Both the position numbers and the translations under genes were made by a program. Of a stretch of 64,000 nucleotides of DNA, positions 1 through 12,100 are shown one piece after another. This stretch comes from Fistulifera solaris (Eukaryota; Bacillariophyta; Bacillariophyceae; Naviculales; Stauroneidaceae). Every line of letters begins with the position of its first letter. Within the stretch, counting starts at the first letter, position 1. The notes below the pieces were generated by a model. That model was not told where the DNA came from, made no database searches, and saw only the letters and a program-made list of their open reading frames with translations. The DNA is taken from positions 248,001-312,000 of the forward strand of contig AP026152.1 of assembly GCA_030295235.1 (NCBI GenBank), read 5' to 3'.

Positions 1-2652
1 GGAATTGATCGTGGTTTTCAAAGACATCTCTCCCGAGTTGGTAAGATCTATTTTTATCGTAAAATCGCCCTTGACAAATATTATCGAAAAATAGAATTTT
101 GAGAAAACTATTCGTTGTTCTGTTGAAAATCTAGTTGACTTCCAAGCTCCAGATAATCGATGAAATACATGCTAAGGAAGTTATTAAGTCACAGGTAGAT
201 TAATTGTTCTCATTTGAAAGTCTCCAAGAATGATTGTTATGCCAAAACGAAAATAAATGTTTTGCTCAAGTAGGAGAGACGTCCTTAGCTTATGGTGCTG
301 CATGCGATTTATCATAATAAGATTGTAAACATGCGAGGCACAATCGTTAGTCAAATGAATGGGATCCTTGTTTATGAGTTTCACTTGTAGGTGATTTTAA
401 TAGCTAACGTGGGTTAGCGAGCGGTTGTCTATACCGGAAATACCGTGAAAGTATTAAGCTAGATATTGATTATACGCGGTTACCTGCAACTCGCGTACTG
501 CATTGGCTGTATCAGCCAGAAATCATTTAGCCAGTCATGTCGGACGGTAAGCTGGGAATGTATTTCAATTAAAGGGATTCCAATAGCTAATGTGGGTTAA
601 TAACAGTTGTCTATACCGGAAAAACCATACGTGGTAACCTGTCACGCGAGTACTGCATCGGCTAAACCATCATCTTGAACGTGGGGGTGTAGCGAAGAAC
701 CAGACATCATTAAGGCGATGATGTCGGACGGTTAGCTGGGAATGTAGTTCAATTAAAGAGATTTAACTGTTGGAGGAAAAGGCGTCCTTGTCTACCTTTT
801 CATCGGACAAGTCGTGGAATTTGCTGGACCTGTGGTTGAATATGCGGGACTTGCAGGCGGGCAAAAGGCGAAGTTGGGAAAAATCTCCTGGCCTAAAATG
901 CAGGGTTTTCAGACGAGGTTTGCAGAAGTAGTAAAACAAGCAGGCTATGTTTGGCTGTATCCAAGGATTTTTCCTCGGTTGAGGGCCGGATTTTGAGCTT
1001 TCATTCGATTGTGTCCTCGAGCTGGAACAAGTCGTCGTGCAATAGGATATCGGCTTCTCTAGAGTTGAATTTTGAAAAGGGTGGCGTTGAGACACGTTAA
1101 ACCTTGCTGGAGATTATTACTACTACTTGTACAAGGAGCTTTTTGAAGGCTCTATTTTGCCGCCATGGCGACAAGGTTAAGGTTACTGCTTTTAAGACGG
1201 ACGAGGACACGGAGCGAGCGAGTGAGCGAGGCCGTGCGGCTTCATTCTTCACACGATGCGAAAACACATTTTGAACTATCCACGTTGGAGGGGGTTTTCA
1301 AGTAATCCTGTCGAAAAATAACACGATGCGAAAACACTCGATTGAAATTAAGTCATTTAAGCAACACAAGCGCAAAACAAAAATCATTTTCTTCGATGAC
1401 AGAAACGTCCGCTGCAATGCCGCGTCGCCCCAACTCGCCCGGCCTTCTCCGCGATTACCACCGCCAGCTTGTGTCTTTCCTTTTTGATGTCGCCGTCATA
1501 CGTCATATCCGCATGTGTGTTCTTAGCGAAAAAGTCTACTTTTTCCGTCTCTGTAACCAGCAGTCTCTTCGCAGTTGCGATAGGTAGTTTTCTGTGGACG
1601 TTTACCGACGGCACTTTTTCGTGGTTCCCTTACTTTGCTCCGCAACGTCCTTATGACGAAGGTGATTTGATCGAAATAGACCCTATCGAGCCCTGTATTA
1701 GCCCCTGTAAAAGAAAAAACCTGGCGTGTTGTCCTCTGTAATTCCATTCGTACGGATCTCAGGAACATTTCCAGCGGTGTGTACGTAAGCTGGCCCAACG
1801 ATGGTCTTGCGAAGTGTCGATTAATTTATTGGAGTCGTCGAACCGAAACGAAATTTCAAATTGTTTTACTGGTTCCAGAACTTACATGCAACGATCGACT
1901 AAAGAAATTTCATGGAAAAATTATGCATTTTTTAAATGAGAACTCTTGCGAGTGGTTTCCGCTTGATACCGTTCACGGACAGTCTCGTCACGGTGAAAGA
2001 TGAATACAAGGAATATTGCATCGACATTCGGTAAGTGATACAACTCGATGAGCCTTTTGCGCTTTACGCATTTGCTGGTCTCTGACGAAAAATGCTTCTT
2101 CTTTTTTCTACCATGCTTCCTGACAAGACACCGCAAGTCATGGGAAGAATACGAGGTCGTCTTGGCCAGCAAATTCAATCTTCTCGCTGAATGTCTTATG
2201 CTGACTAAAAATATATTCTTTGAGAAACCTATCAAGAACTGCGATAGCCACAAAGTGGTAAACACACGTAACGATGGACACAGATCCGATGAAATGGAAA
2301 AGAACGAGCAAGAGAAAGATGAAAGAGAAAATCGGGATGAATGGAGTTATCGCACTCCTTATCAACTCTTCTTTTATTGATGAAATAATAAACCATGGCT
2401 GGAATGACAATAATTTCTATTGGACTGGGCAGACTCTCAACAGGCCCATCGGGTCAACTTGCTATGCTTGAACTTGAACCCCGCCCGATAAAGCTTGTAT
2501 TGTTCTTTCTATTGCAGAGTCACCGTGCCTGCAACAACCATGTCGCTTTCGTTCAGCTGGTTTTCAAAAATACGTTTTTAATTAAGGTATTGACTAACCT
2601 TTCTGGAAGGAAATTTTACCGCATTCTTTCATGGAAGCACCGGATCTATTAC
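1..2652. other. Gene-poor stretch
   Basis: Apart from the tandem duplication at 392-764, I see no recognisable gene. Open frames are short, overlap on both strands and match no family I know. A 17-bp word, acacgatgcgaaaacac, occurs twice about 70 bp apart (near 1251 and 1321). With the transposase remnant that follows, this stretch may be degraded transposon-derived DNA, but that is inference. Confidence 0.4.
392..764. repeat. Tandem duplication, two copies of about 183 bp
   Basis: Two diverged copies lie head to tail (about 392-577 and 578-764). Both start with tagctaaYgtgggtta (401 and 584), share the words ttgtctataccggaaa and actgcatYggct, and end with cggacggtWagctgggaatgta (541 and 725). 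The spacing between matching words is 183-184 bp. No coding potential was seen. It may be a remnant of a transposable element or a local duplication. Confidence 0.75.
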
Positions 2653-3360
2653 TTAGTTCTCGTTTTGGATCATCCATTCCACGAATTGTTCGTCCTCCTC
2701 TTCCAACTGTTCGATTTGGTGGTAGTTTCGATTGTGTCTGATGCGTGACCATGGTTTTCGATGCTTGTTTGCTAATCGGTATTTCTCGAATTGAGAGAAG
2801 AATTCTCGGTGCATCGCGGCGTCCATTTGAGAAAGCATTGTCATGTCATCGAAATGACACATGCCACGAATGCGACGAAGCGAGCCAAGAATGAGCAATC
2901 CCAGCACTATACCGGTCGGATCCATTTTTCCAGGTCTCCACGGCGCAAACTCTGGTGAATTCACGATCTCTTTCTTGAAACTGAGAAAGTCTTCGTACGG
3001 TCCAAATCCTCTTTTAAACACAGCCAGCTGTCCCTTACTCATATCATGATTGACAAAATGATATGTATACCAAGGGGACTTGAGAGCTTTTCGGAGAAGT
3101 GCCTGGACAGATTCTTTGTTTGCTTGATTGTCCTCCGTCGGCTCCTCTTTTACTCGAATTTGAGGAGACGGTTTAAGGATCGCGTTGCTAGGAGCAGTCG
3201 ATGGATCTGTGACGGTGTTATTGATTTCGCAAAAATGACGGTCTCCATCTTTGCTTTTTTTGCACGGTCGATTGAATGCTGGCGCAAGCGCTTCCTCATG
3301 CTCTTCGGCATTTTCGTTAAATCCGTCCTTGCGGTGGTCGTCGTTACGTAGATCGTTCAT
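2653..3360 (-). CDS. PIF/Harbinger-like transposase fragment (N-terminal part)
   Basis: The frame encodes 235 aa from an ATG at 3360. The first 90 residues are charged and low complexity. After that comes a stretch resembling the region just before the catalytic core of PIF/Harbinger nucleases of stramenopiles: FKRGFGPYEDFLSF, then VLGLLILGSLRRIRG, FDDMTMLSQMDAAMHREFF and a basic tail. The family's usual order is a helical FxxxFxMxYxxF segment followed by LGaLRxLGRGxxFDDxxE and HRxFFxxF, then the DDE nuclease. Here the protein stops before any DDE core (EEDEQFVEWM), so it is either a truncated transposase or a host gene domesticated from one. Flanking DNA is repeat-like and gene-poor. The family call rests on remembered motif similarity only. 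Confidence 0.45.
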   Translation of the reverse strand: MNDLRNDDHRKDGFNENAEEHEEALAPAFNRPCKKSKDGDRHFCEINNTVTDPSTAPSNAILKPSPQIRVKEEPTEDNQANKESVQALLRKALKSPWYTYHFVNHDMSKGQLAVFKRGFGPYEDFLSFKKEIVNSPEFAPWRPGKMDPTGIVLGLLILGSLRRIRGMCHFDDMTMLSQMDAAMHREFFSQFEKYRLANKHRKPWSRIRHNRNYHQIEQLEEEDEQFVEWMIQNEN

Positions 3361-3720
3361 TATGCTCTGTGCAGTTTACGTATCATGTGCTTTTAACAAC
3401 GTGAAAAGAATACTGCTTTCAAAGAAGAAGGTTTGAAGAAAAGGCAACAATGCTGCTGTGTGGCTGCTTCTGGGACGATTTTTGGGACGAAGTGCCATGC
3501 CGTGCCCGCGCGCCATCAAATTCAAACTTGTCCGTTGAGAACCGGAGAACCGCGCAAATGCAAGGCTGGTTTAATATCCCTAACCCTTTTTCGTTATCGC
3601 CTCTTATCGACAAAAACGACAACACAAAACCAATTTTTTTTATACCAGTAATGGCCTTTATTACCTTTACTTGATCTTTTATCATTACTTACGCGGAAAA
3701 GCATCATTGTAATTTAATCT

Positions 3721-4812
3721 ATGAACGACGTAAAGCTTCTGGAACAGGCTCCACTGTTTTTTGCCGACAAGCATGTGAGCTACATCGTTCGCTTGACGCA
3801 ACAACTGTCCTCGCCGGAGTCGTTCGAAGGCGCTCTCACCGAACACCTCAAAATGTCAGGCGTGTATTGGGCGCTCACCGCCTTGTCGCTGTTGACTGCG
3901 AAAGAAACGGTCGATGAACTGATGAATACGACAGAAGTAGTGGATTGGGTCATCACCTGTTGGGATGAAACATCGGGAGGCTTTGCCGGCAACACGGGTC
4001 AGGATGGTCATATCCTGTATACGCTGTCCACCCTACAAATACTGGCGCTTACAGAAAATTTAAACGATCCACGCATTCCATTCGACCGCGTTGTACAATT
4101 TATCGCGTCTTTGCAGCAAACGGACGGATCGTTCGTCGGTGACGCCTTTGGCGAAATTGATACTCGATTCACGTACTGTGCGTTTCAGTCACTCGCTTTA
4201 CTGCAGGCGCTACACGAAATTGATATCCATGCGGCAGTCCACTATCTGCAGCGTACCTTAAATTTTGACGGAGGATGTGGCGCCAACATTGGAGGCGAAT
4301 CGCATGCCGGCCAAGTGTTCTGTGGGGTCGCCGCATTGAGTATTGCGGGCCGACTCGATGTCATTGACGGAGATCAGTTGGGATGGTGGCTATCCGAGCG
4401 ACAAGTCGATTCCGGAGGACTCAATGGCCGACCCGAAAAACAGGCAGACGTTTGCTACTCGTGGTGGATTCTCAGTGCTTTGAGTATTCTCGGTCGTGTA
4501 TCGTGGATCAGTGGAGATCGGTTGGCAAGTTACATTTTGAAATGCCAGGATGGAGACGATGGAGGTATCGCGGACCGTCCGGATGACATGCCGGATGTGT
4601 TTCATACCTTCTTTGGTGTTGCAGGACTGAGTTTACTGGGAACTTTGCATCGAGGAGAGAACATCCATCGTTTCTCACGAACGATCGACCCCGTGTATGC
4701 CTTACCCAGTGACATCGTTCGAAACTTAAAGTTGCCCGGACAAGTGTTGATACACGATGAATTAGATTCGAGGCTATCTTTCTATGACACATTAGTGGAG
4801 AAAACGAGGTAG
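3721..4812 (+). CDS. RABGGTB: Rab geranylgeranyltransferase (GGTase II) beta subunit
   Basis: This single-exon gene encodes 363 aa. The protein is the catalytic beta subunit that, with an alpha subunit and Rab escort protein, attaches geranylgeranyl groups to C-terminal cysteines of Rab GTPases in the cytosol. It is built from prenyltransferase alpha-alpha repeats carrying the GGF/GGx signatures: SGGFAGNTGQDGHILYT near residue 85, DGSFVGDAFGE near 135, DGGCGANIGGESHAGQ near 183 and SGGLNGRPEKQADVCYSWW near 231. The zinc ligands are visible as Asp243 and Cys245 (QADVCYSWW) and His295 (PDVFHTFFG). The length and the first ATG fit the family, which is usually about 330-350 aa. It converges with the KAS gene, with only 64 bp between the two stop codons. 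No frame breaks were seen. Confidence 0.95.
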   Translation: MNDVKLLEQAPLFFADKHVSYIVRLTQQLSSPESFEGALTEHLKMSGVYWALTALSLLTAKETVDELMNTTEVVDWVITCWDETSGGFAGNTGQDGHILYTLSTLQILALTENLNDPRIPFDRVVQFIASLQQTDGSFVGDAFGEIDTRFTYCAFQSLALLQALHEIDIHAAVHYLQRTLNFDGGCGANIGGESHAGQVFCGVAALSIAGRLDVIDGDQLGWWLSERQVDSGGLNGRPEKQADVCYSWWILSALSILGRVSWISGDRLASYILKCQDGDDGGIADRPDDMPDVFHTFFGVAGLSLLGTLHRGENIHRFSRTIDPVYALPSDIVRNLKLPGQVLIHDELDSRLSFYDTLVEKTR

Positions 4813-4876
4813 AGTAAAAGGTATAAATAAGATGTGCTAGCTTTCTGGTGTAAGAACTGTTGCCTAAGTGCTATAT

Positions 4877-6323
4877 TCAAGCTTCATACTTCTTGAAGAG
4901 GATCGCGGCGTTGTGTCCACCGAAACCAAGACTGGTGCTTAGACCGGCCTGTACGGTCATTTCTCGTTTTGTATTTGGGACGTAATCAAGATCGCATTCG
5001 GGGTCGGGGGTCTCGTAGTTAATAGTCGGCGGTACCACGTCTCCGTGAATCGCTTTGGCCAAAACAACTGCTTCTAGACCACCAGCGGCTCCCAATGTGT
5101 GTCCAGTAACGCATTTGGTAGAAGAAACAACCAGTTTCTTGCTGGTCGCATGCTCCCCAAAGACCGTCTTGATGGCCATGGTTTCAAATTTATCGTTGTA
5201 TTGTGTCGAAGTCCCGTGTGCATTGATGTAATGAATTTGAGACTTGTCGAATGACTTGCACGCCATTTCCATCGCGGCAGCAAGTCCTCGACCTTCGGGT
5301 GCGGGTGTTGTGATATGATGGGCGTCACAAGTGGCACCGTATCCGACAGCTTCGCAGTAGATTTTCGCACCACGAGCCAATGCACTTTCTAAACTTTCCA
5401 AGACAACCACACCCGCTCCTTCGCCCATGACGAATCCACCTCGGCCAGCATCAAAGGGACGGGAAGCGCCGGTTGGATTATCATTATAATCCGTGTTCAT
5501 GGCCTTCATGGCACAAAATCCGGCAAAAATAAGGGGCGTGATAGTAGCTTCTGTTCCGCCCGCAATCATAACGTCCGCGTGACCGTCGGCGATCATGCCC
5601 ATCGCTTCACCAATGGCATGCGTAGCACTCGCACAAGCACTTGTCACACCATAGTTCGGACCCTTGCAACCACATTCGATGCCGATGACGCCACTGGCTG
5701 TATTGCCCAACAGGGCGGGGATGGTGAATGGGGAAACCTGCGTATGGATGGTGAGATGTTGGCTACGTCACTGGATGACTCAAGTCGAATAAACTCACCT
5801 TCGGTCGTTCCGGTTTCTTCGCCAGCTTCAAGGTTTCTTGCTCAAAGGTTTCGGCGCCTCCAAAGGCCGTACCGACCATCACACCGACGCGATCCGCATG
5901 TTGCAATGTTTCCGGAGTATCCCCCAAGCCAGCATCTTTCAACGCCATACGCGCACTGGCTACCGCAAAATGCGTGAAACGATCGTTCGATTTGACATTT
6001 TTGGGATTGATGAAGTAATCTTCGGGATTGAAATCATGAACTTCACTCGCAATTTGGCAAGGATACGCCGACGCGTCGAATCGTTGTACTTTGCCCAAAC
6101 TGGATTTTCCCTCGAGACAGGCTTGAAAGAAATCATCGGGGTTGGTGCCACAGCCACTAATGACACCGAGACCTGTGACGACGACACGTCGCTTTTCATC
6201 GGCCATGTAAAGTTGTGTGGAGGATTGGAGTGATGTCGATGGCACGTTATTGATCGGTGATGCCTGAAAACAGAATGCCGAAGAGGCCGAAAGCACCAAT
6301 AGTGTTGTGGGAAGGAATTTCAT
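4877..6323 (-). CDS. fabF: Plastid beta-ketoacyl-ACP synthase (KAS I/II, FabF-type)
   Basis: The gene has two exons, 6323-5799 and 5737-4877. They are separated by a 61-bp GT-AG intron (5798-5738) that joins KKPERPK to [16 protein letters not shown] in phase 0. The product is 461 aa. It is a condensing enzyme that elongates acyl-ACP with malonyl-ACP in plastid fatty-acid synthesis. The catalytic triad is visible as Cys210 ([15 protein letters not shown]), His349 (YINAHGTST) and His388 ([11 protein letters not shown]), with Lys383 just upstream. The N-terminus is a signal peptide followed by [12 protein letters not shown], an ASAF-like cleavage motif with Phe at +1, as expected for import into a diatom secondary plastid; the transit stretch is rich in Ser and Thr. 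The gene is divergent from the plastid NhaD gene, with 590 bp between the starts. Confidence 0.95.
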
Positions 6324-6912
6324 TTGTCAAGCAGAGGTTGTAGTATAGTGCGGATGAAACAAGTCTACTTGGAAGCGTTAGTGGTTTCAGGAACGTTGGA
6401 TTGATACAATAAAGCAACGAGAAGCGAGCCCCTCCGATCTGAGAATGAGGACCGACGGAAACAAGCTGTCGTCGTCACTTTTTCACACGAGACACAGCGT
6501 GAAAAGAGGACGCACATTCTCGCAACACGCGGTCTCATTTGACGGAAAAAATGTGATGGGAATGGGAGTACGTACGTGGTTCCAAACCCGGATGTTACGT
6601 CCCCAAAGTAGACTATCGAGTTTTAAGTACAACTTGCGACGTAACAAACAAGACCCATAATAGTGAATCCCGAGCTTGCTGGTAAGTACTTTGAAACGGA
6701 TAGTAAACCTTAGTGAAATCCGTTCCGACGAGAAAAGTGCCGTCGTCCCCGATCCAGACGTTTTCCAAACCCAAACCGATCCATCATCATCACAACAAAT
6801 CGTTGTGCCGGCAATAATAAGAGGAAAGCCATTCTATACTAACAATCAGACGACGCCAAGAGGCTCAAGGGAGTCAAGAGAACGGAAAGTGAAAGAAAAC
6901 GACGTCTCAACG
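6324..6912. promoter_or_regulatory. Shared upstream region of two plastid-protein genes
   Basis: This 589-bp stretch separates the divergent starts of KAS (left) and the NhaD antiporter (right). No internal gene is supported. The frame of the antiporter is open upstream to about 6676, but the plastid presequence defines the start at 6913. I see no TATA box or clear repeat; calling it a shared promoter is inference from layout. Confidence 0.35.
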
Positions 6913-9167
6913 ATGATTCTGTACAAATGTATTGCCTTCTGGTTGTTATCGGCGACGACGACAAATGCGTTCGCGCCTGTGCTTCCCTCGCACAAAGTTT
7001 CCATATTTCGACAGTCCCCGTTTGCCTCCACCGCTTCTCCCTTGATGGAAGAGAGCAGTATGATCACTCCCGAAGGTTTTGGATTTTCCGCCCCGGTCCG
7101 TCGTATTCTGAAAGAATCGGGTCGAGGATACCACAAAGCAAAGGCGAGCGATACAGTCATTGATGTCATGCAAGCCATTACGGCAGGAGCGTACGATGTG
7201 GCGTTGGTATACGATGAAAAAGAACTCGTGGGACTGTTCACAGAAACAGATTATATTCGAGTAAGTGGCATCCTTCTTTTCATAAAGACTCGGCGCATTC
7301 TCTCAACTCCCTACTTCCAGTTTTCGACACAACGATCGGATCAAGCCACGACAGAGAAAGAGTCGGCAGAATATTTGTTAACTGCCGTTCGAGAGTACGT
7401 CACTCCTGCTGCAGAGCTTTTGACTCTCAGTCCTGATCAGACGGCCAATGTAGCGATTGCGACCATGAAACGTGATAACATTCGTCATTTACTCGTGGCC
7501 GATCCGGTGCAAAACCAAAAACTCACCAAAGACAGCTCCTTATTGGGAATTATTTCCTTGCAAGATGTCATGGGGTGCATTCAGAAAGATGAAAGACTCA
7601 GTTTGCAGACTCTGGCGCAGAAATACCCCAACATGAGTGTCCTGGATCAGTATCGCGAGCAAATCAAAAGCGACGCCAACAAGGCGGCGGCGGATCCGGA
7701 AACGGTCAAACAGGATATTCTCAAATTTGGGGCCGCGGCATTGTTTGGAGCTATCTTTCTTTCGTTCTTGACGCGGGTTCCGCTGTTGGAGGATTATGCC
7801 AGCTCGGTCATGATCGGTTTGTTTGTATTGGGCTACATTGGTATCATCTTCGAGGAAGTGCTGGAATTCAACAAGGCCGGTATTGCATTATTGATGAGCA
7901 CGGGCTTGTGGATCACGTACGCGGACTTTTTTACCGGTGATCCGAATGGAATCGCTTCCGAGGCCGTCTTAGAACAATTGAAAGATCAGCTTGCCGAAGT
8001 CTCGGATATCTGTTTCTTTTGCTGGCTGCTTCTGCCATCGTAGAAGTTGTTGACGCCCATCAGGGTTTCAAAGTTGTCACCAATCAGATCAAAACAACGT
8101 CCAAAAAGTCCCTCTTTTGGATTATCGGTATCCTGACCTTCTTCCTATCTTCTATTCTCAACAACCTGACTGTCACCATTGTCATGGTCTCGTTGTTGCG
8201 AAAATTAATTCCCAGTGAAAATGACCGCCGCTTGTTCGGTGCCATGGTTGTCGTCGCGGCCAATGCGGGTGGAGTATGGACTCCCATTGGGGACGTTACG
8301 ACGACCATGCTATGGATCAATCATCAATTATCCACCATTCCCACTGTCACCGAACTCTTTCTCCCGTCGTTTGTTTGTTTGGTATCATCACTGGCGTTCT
8401 TAGTCGGTCAAGTGGAAGAAGATGGCAGCTTGGAGAATGCCATGACCGAAGCGACGCCATTATCTCCTCGTGGTCAGTTGGTATTTGTGAGTGGCATTGT
8501 CAGCCTCTTAAGTGTCCCGGTCTTTGCCGAGTTGACGGGCCTCCCGCCTTACTTGGCCATGTTGACTGGTCTGGGAGCTATGTGGACTCTGACTGACATT
8601 ATTCATATGGGGGAAGAGGATGAAGCCTCGGAGCAACTGAAACTCCCGGCGGCTTTGGAACGCACTGATGTTGCTGGTATTTTGTTTTTCTTGGGTATTC
8701 TTATGAGCATTGGAGTCCTCGATAAGAGCGGGTTATTGAAAGATTTGGCAGTTTATTTGAGTGATACATTGCCAAGTCTGGATATCATTGCCACTGTCAT
8801 CGGCTTGGCTTCCGCCTTGATTGATAATGTTCCATTGGTCGCTGCGACCATGGGCATGTACGAGCTGGCTGATTACGGTACCGATGATCGTCTGTGGCAG
8901 CTGATAGCCCTTTGTGCCGGAACAGGCGGTTCCATCCTTGTCATTGGATCGGCAAGTGGTGTTGCTTTGATGGGCTTGGAAAAAGTCGACTTTTTGTGGT
9001 ATGCTAAAAAGGTCAGCATTGGAGCTGCCGTTGGTTATTTTGCTGGCATTGCCACGTACCTTCTAGAAGATGCTGTGTTACACGGAAGCAATCTGTTTGC
9101 TGGAATGCTACCACAAGCAGCGGTAGCCGCCGATTTGATTCAGCAACAAATTGGAGTAGTAATGTAG
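6913..9167 (+). CDS. nhaD: Plastid-targeted NhaD-type Na+/H+ antiporter with N-terminal CBS pair
   Basis: The gene has two exons, 6913-7260 and 7321-9167, with a 60-bp intron (gtaagt...ttccag). That intron is a multiple of three and contains no stop. After removing it and allowing for one missing base, the product is 731 aa. The presequence MILYKCIAFWLLSATTTNAFAP is a signal peptide plus a textbook ASAFAP-like motif, which defines the start. Two CBS domains follow (about residues 60-125 and 150-220; VALVYDEKELVGLFTETDY, then RHLLVADP and LLGIISLQDVMG). The rest is an NhaD ion-transporter domain with about a dozen membrane segments and the NhaD signatures VEVVDAHQGF, SSILNNLTVTIVMV, GGVWTPIGDVTTTMLW and ALIDNVPLVAA. 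The frame breaks once at about 8015-8021 (ttcttttgctgg): one extra base restores DICFFLLAASAIVEVVDAHQGF-type sequence. I read this as a homopolymer error. It probably exchanges Na+ for H+ across a plastid envelope membrane, with the CBS pair sensing adenylates or ionic strength (inference). Confidence 0.9.
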
Positions 9168-9197
9168 GTAGCTAATTTCGTAATCAAAAAGCATGAT

Positions 9198-12100
9198 TTA
9201 TTTAAGCATGAAAAGGGGATCGTTGTTGTCATTCGGGCTGCGGTTGGGTGGTGGCTGCTGTTGCTGTGGCTGCGTTGGTTGCTGCATCATGTGCTGATGT
9301 CGAGCTTGCATCTGCTGCATCTGCTGAGGCGTCATTCCTGGCGGATAGAAAGGTTGCTGATAATTCTGACCGGGAGGTCCTCCAGCTTGTTGCGCTTGTT
9401 GTTGTTGCATCATTCTGAATTGAGCCATCTGTTGGGGAGTGTATTGTTGTTGCTGTTGTTGCTGCTGCTGCTGTTGTTGCTGAGACCTTCTCTGCGATGT
9501 CTGTTGCGGTTGTGCCATTTGCCGCTGGGTTTGACCGTATTGATAAGGCATCATAGGTATAGCACCTGCTTGCGATGGTCTACGATTTGCGGTTGTTTCG
9601 CCTTGAGATTTCTGCGTCCGCGGTGCGGGCGCAGGAGCTTATCACGCCAGAAGGGCGCCGCTTTTTGGGCTGCGGCTTTGCAGGAGCTTTGGTAGCCTTT
9701 GGTTTTGCATTCGATGGTACAGACATCGACGTGCTAGGCATGGGAGCCGCCGGCACAGGCGTAGTAGCTGCTGCCGGTTTTTTATTTTTCTGGCTGGCAG
9801 TCGAGGAAAGCTGACGTTCGCTTACTGCTGGTGGTTTTCGCTTAGCAGGTGTATTGGATGTCAGCGGTATTTGACGCACTGAGAACGTATATCCAAGCTT
9901 CATATCTACTTCGTTGAGATGAAGGGGATCCCTAATCGTGAATGGTTCTGAAAAGCATCATAAATGTGAGCGCAATCGTCAAATCTTTTGAGAATCTGCT
10001 CCGCTTATTGGTTTACAGGTACTTACGACTGGTAACACTGACCAACGGTTCAGCGGGGCTTGATGCAGTAGAAAATAGTGACTGTGGCAATGCTAGACAG
10101 CGAAGGTGTGAAGTTTCTAGGAGAGACGCTGCTTGTCGACCAGGCGCTGACGCAATTTCAGAGTACAAGTGCTCAAAAATAGGAAACGTTTGCGCGCGTG
10201 GAAGAATTGATTTATCTTGATGCATATCACGTTGGACTCCAAGGTTTAGCTGCCATCCGGGTTCACCCCAGGCCTCATTTGACTTAGCTGGCGGAATTAC
10301 AGACAGCTCCTCGGTTGCAGCTGGGTGCATGGCCAGTAAAAATAGCTGCTCTGCCTTGATTAGTTCCTTCTCCTCCGCTGCCAATTTTCTCATTTTTTCA
10401 ATGACTTGATGCTGTTGCCTTTCCGAAGTAGAAAGACCTTCCATAGTTTTTTCTCCTATCTTAGAGGACAGAATTTCATGGGTCGTTGATCTCAATTCAT
10501 TGATTAGACTTTCCTCCGTTGGTCGAAGAATAATTTGCTGTTTTCTACGGTGCATTTTGTGCCATATGCTCTTTCGTAGAGGCATAGGTAACTCGGGAAA
10601 TACTTGGGCACCGGAGTTTGTAAAACTATTCGTTTGCTTCTGGTGAGCTTGCTCTCGTCGCTTCTCCGCTGTTCGCCTTAAGATATCCACCGTCTCTTTT
10701 ATGCGAACTGAAGCTTTCTCCGCATTCAATGCCATATCTGCTTTAATTGCTTGGGAGGTCGTTGATGGATAAATATTCATTCCAGCTCCTTTTTTTCTTT
10801 TTTAAGCGCTGCAGCAGCAACTGTAGCATTTCTCAAGGCTGTTTTCGCATTCGTTCTCAGTTTTTGCACCTTCGCCTTTATTTCAGCCATCTTCTGAGAT
10901 ACAGCTTGCTCTCGACGTATAGCCTTCTCAAGCATGGTTTTATATTGGACTGTTGCTTTCATCAGCTCTTGTCTATCCCTTGGATTAGTAGTCTGTAGTG
11001 GATTCCCGTCTTGATTATCATGTCAGTGTGCATTTCGCTTATTGACGCAAAGAAACTTGTGCTGCTTACCAGGTCCCAGATAATTGCGAAATTTGGTGCG
11101 AAATTCATCTTGGCATCTCCTTGCTTTCGCCACCTCTTTTGCAGTACTTTCAGCTACAGTACGGCATTCCTTTTCTTCGTTCTCAGCGAGGCTGGCCTGT
11201 CGCTCAACTTCGGCGGCCAATTTATTCAGTTCATTATACTTTTTTTCTAACTCCTCAATTCCCGATTCTTCACGCTCTCGAGCTGCAACCGCGCGCTGAA
11301 AAGATGCTACCTCCTCACTGACGCGTAAATCAGAGAGAATACAGCGGACTTGTCCACCTTGTGCTGCCTCAGTATCTCGAAAGCTCCTCGTGCGCTCAAA
11401 TATTGTTGGAATTTCGCCGCAAACGATAGACTCTAGAAATTCGAATGCCTGCGTTCCCCAGGGGATAAATTCCTCACGAGCTGCCGAGCTCCCGGTCGCC
11501 ATATGTTCTGAAGACGGCTGAGAAGATCCGGTGCGTTTGTCGTCTTCATCCGTTTTCATCACTGACACCCAAATCCCTTCATTGTGGATTTCTACAGACA
11601 ATTGTCGTTTTGTCTGACTCATAACGCCTTTTCGATGCTTGTGGCGCGATGCGGCGCCAGATGGTTCGTACGGTGATGTTTCTAGCCATGGCTGTTGTGA
11701 TTTTATTGGCATGGGTGGATTAAATTCTTCTCTTCCCTCCATACTATGTCTTCCCAGTTTGCTTTCCTCCGACTCGTCACTGTTCGTGGCCCTCTTACTC
11801 TCCTCGGCGTCCTTCGTCAAATCATTTCGATCTTTGACAATCCGCTGTATGTGCCGTTTCAAATATCTCTGGCGAACTTGCTGAAAGTGACTCACGAGCT
11901 TGGCCGCAAGCTTCTGGCGGCTCTTTTCTGCATCTTTGATTTTCGTCTCGTGTTGGGTTCGTATCTTTTGTTCCTCGCGACTGTAATCAGCGTCCGTTTT
12001 CTGCTTCAATTCGTCTGCTTTCTTCTGGAACTCTTGTTGCTGCCTTTGATGCTTCGCTTGCAACTGGCGCAATACGTTCTGCCATTCGACGGAAGCAATA

